A stretch of DNA of 64,000 nucleotides from Gammaproteobacteria bacterium (lineage in GTDB: Bacteria > Pseudomonadota > Gammaproteobacteria > JACKNK01), in contig JACKNJ010000006.1 of the NCBI GenBank assembly GCA_024234895.1, positions 62,001-126,000 of the forward strand. The letters are read 5' to 3'. The notes beneath the pieces were generated by a model. That model had not been told where the DNA came from. It saw only the letters and a list, made by a program, of their open reading frames with translations, and ran no database searches. How positions within the stretch are numbered: the first letter of the stretch is position 1; every line of letters starts with the position of its first letter. This document shows, in pieces, positions 62,058 through 64,000 of this stretch. Position numbers and translations under genes: made by a program.

Positions 62058-64000
<1,943 letters not shown>

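Overview
The window is chromosomal DNA of a GC-rich, flagellated gammaproteobacterium. The markers are rpsB-tsf-pyrH divergent from map-glnD; a ftsK-lolA-rarA block next to trxB-aat-bpt; LolA, TmcA and a DUF3465 protein; and a polar-type flagellar operon with sigma-54 promoters. I cannot place it more finely than a Chromatiales-like lineage. Nearly all genes share one GC-rich codon style. The exception is an AT-rich patch at about 43.2-44.9 kb.

Layout. 0-6 kb: translation and nitrogen housekeeping (pyrH partial, tsf, rpsB, map, glnD). 6-11 kb: signalling genes (bacteriohemerythrin, a hybrid PAS histidine kinase with HPt, and a REC-HD-GYP c-di-GMP phosphodiesterase). 11-20 kb: rarA, lolA, ftsK and ald on the minus strand, then trxB, aat and bpt on the plus strand, with adk convergent. 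20-28 kb: a DUF924 protein, a 1004-residue LRR-Roc-COR protein ending in a DUF4062/TIR-like domain (a candidate immune receptor), DUF3465, tmcA, a SnoaL-like protein, ibaG-type bolA and a cupin. 28-33 kb: two very small membrane proteins, a TAXI-type binding protein, and a gluconate-dehydrogenase-3/GMC oxidoreductase pair followed by a truncated cytochrome.

33.5-49.8 kb is the flagellar rod/hook locus: flgBCDEFGHI, a SPOR-like membrane protein, flgJ, then flgKL. Between flgJ and flgK lies an insertion of about 3.8 kb. It holds a yefM-yoeB toxin-antitoxin pair, an AT-rich integron cassette array without an integrase (attC sites at about 43204-43269 and 44144-44230, plus half sites at 43086-43092 and 44889-44895), and an exact-period 449-bp tandem duplication. 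Matches to the sigma-54 promoter consensus precede flgB, flgI and flgK, so flgKL can be expressed despite the insertion. The operon is also studded with REP-type hairpins between genes.

49.9-56.3 kb: three overlapping genes form a signalling unit. They encode a FIST-domain sensor, a 1458-residue protein carrying kinase, three receivers, HPt, PAS, GGDEF and EAL, and an HDOD protein. 56.8-61.0 kb: an RND adaptor and pump. 61.1-61.8 kb: a PEP-CTERM-like secreted protein. 62.1 kb to the end: clpA (partial).

No tRNA, rRNA, CRISPR array, transposase or integrase gene was recognised. The strongest candidates for something new are the Roco receptor with near-identical LRR units, the integrase-less cassette array inside the flagellar locus, and the one-polypeptide phosphorelay coupled to a FIST sensor.
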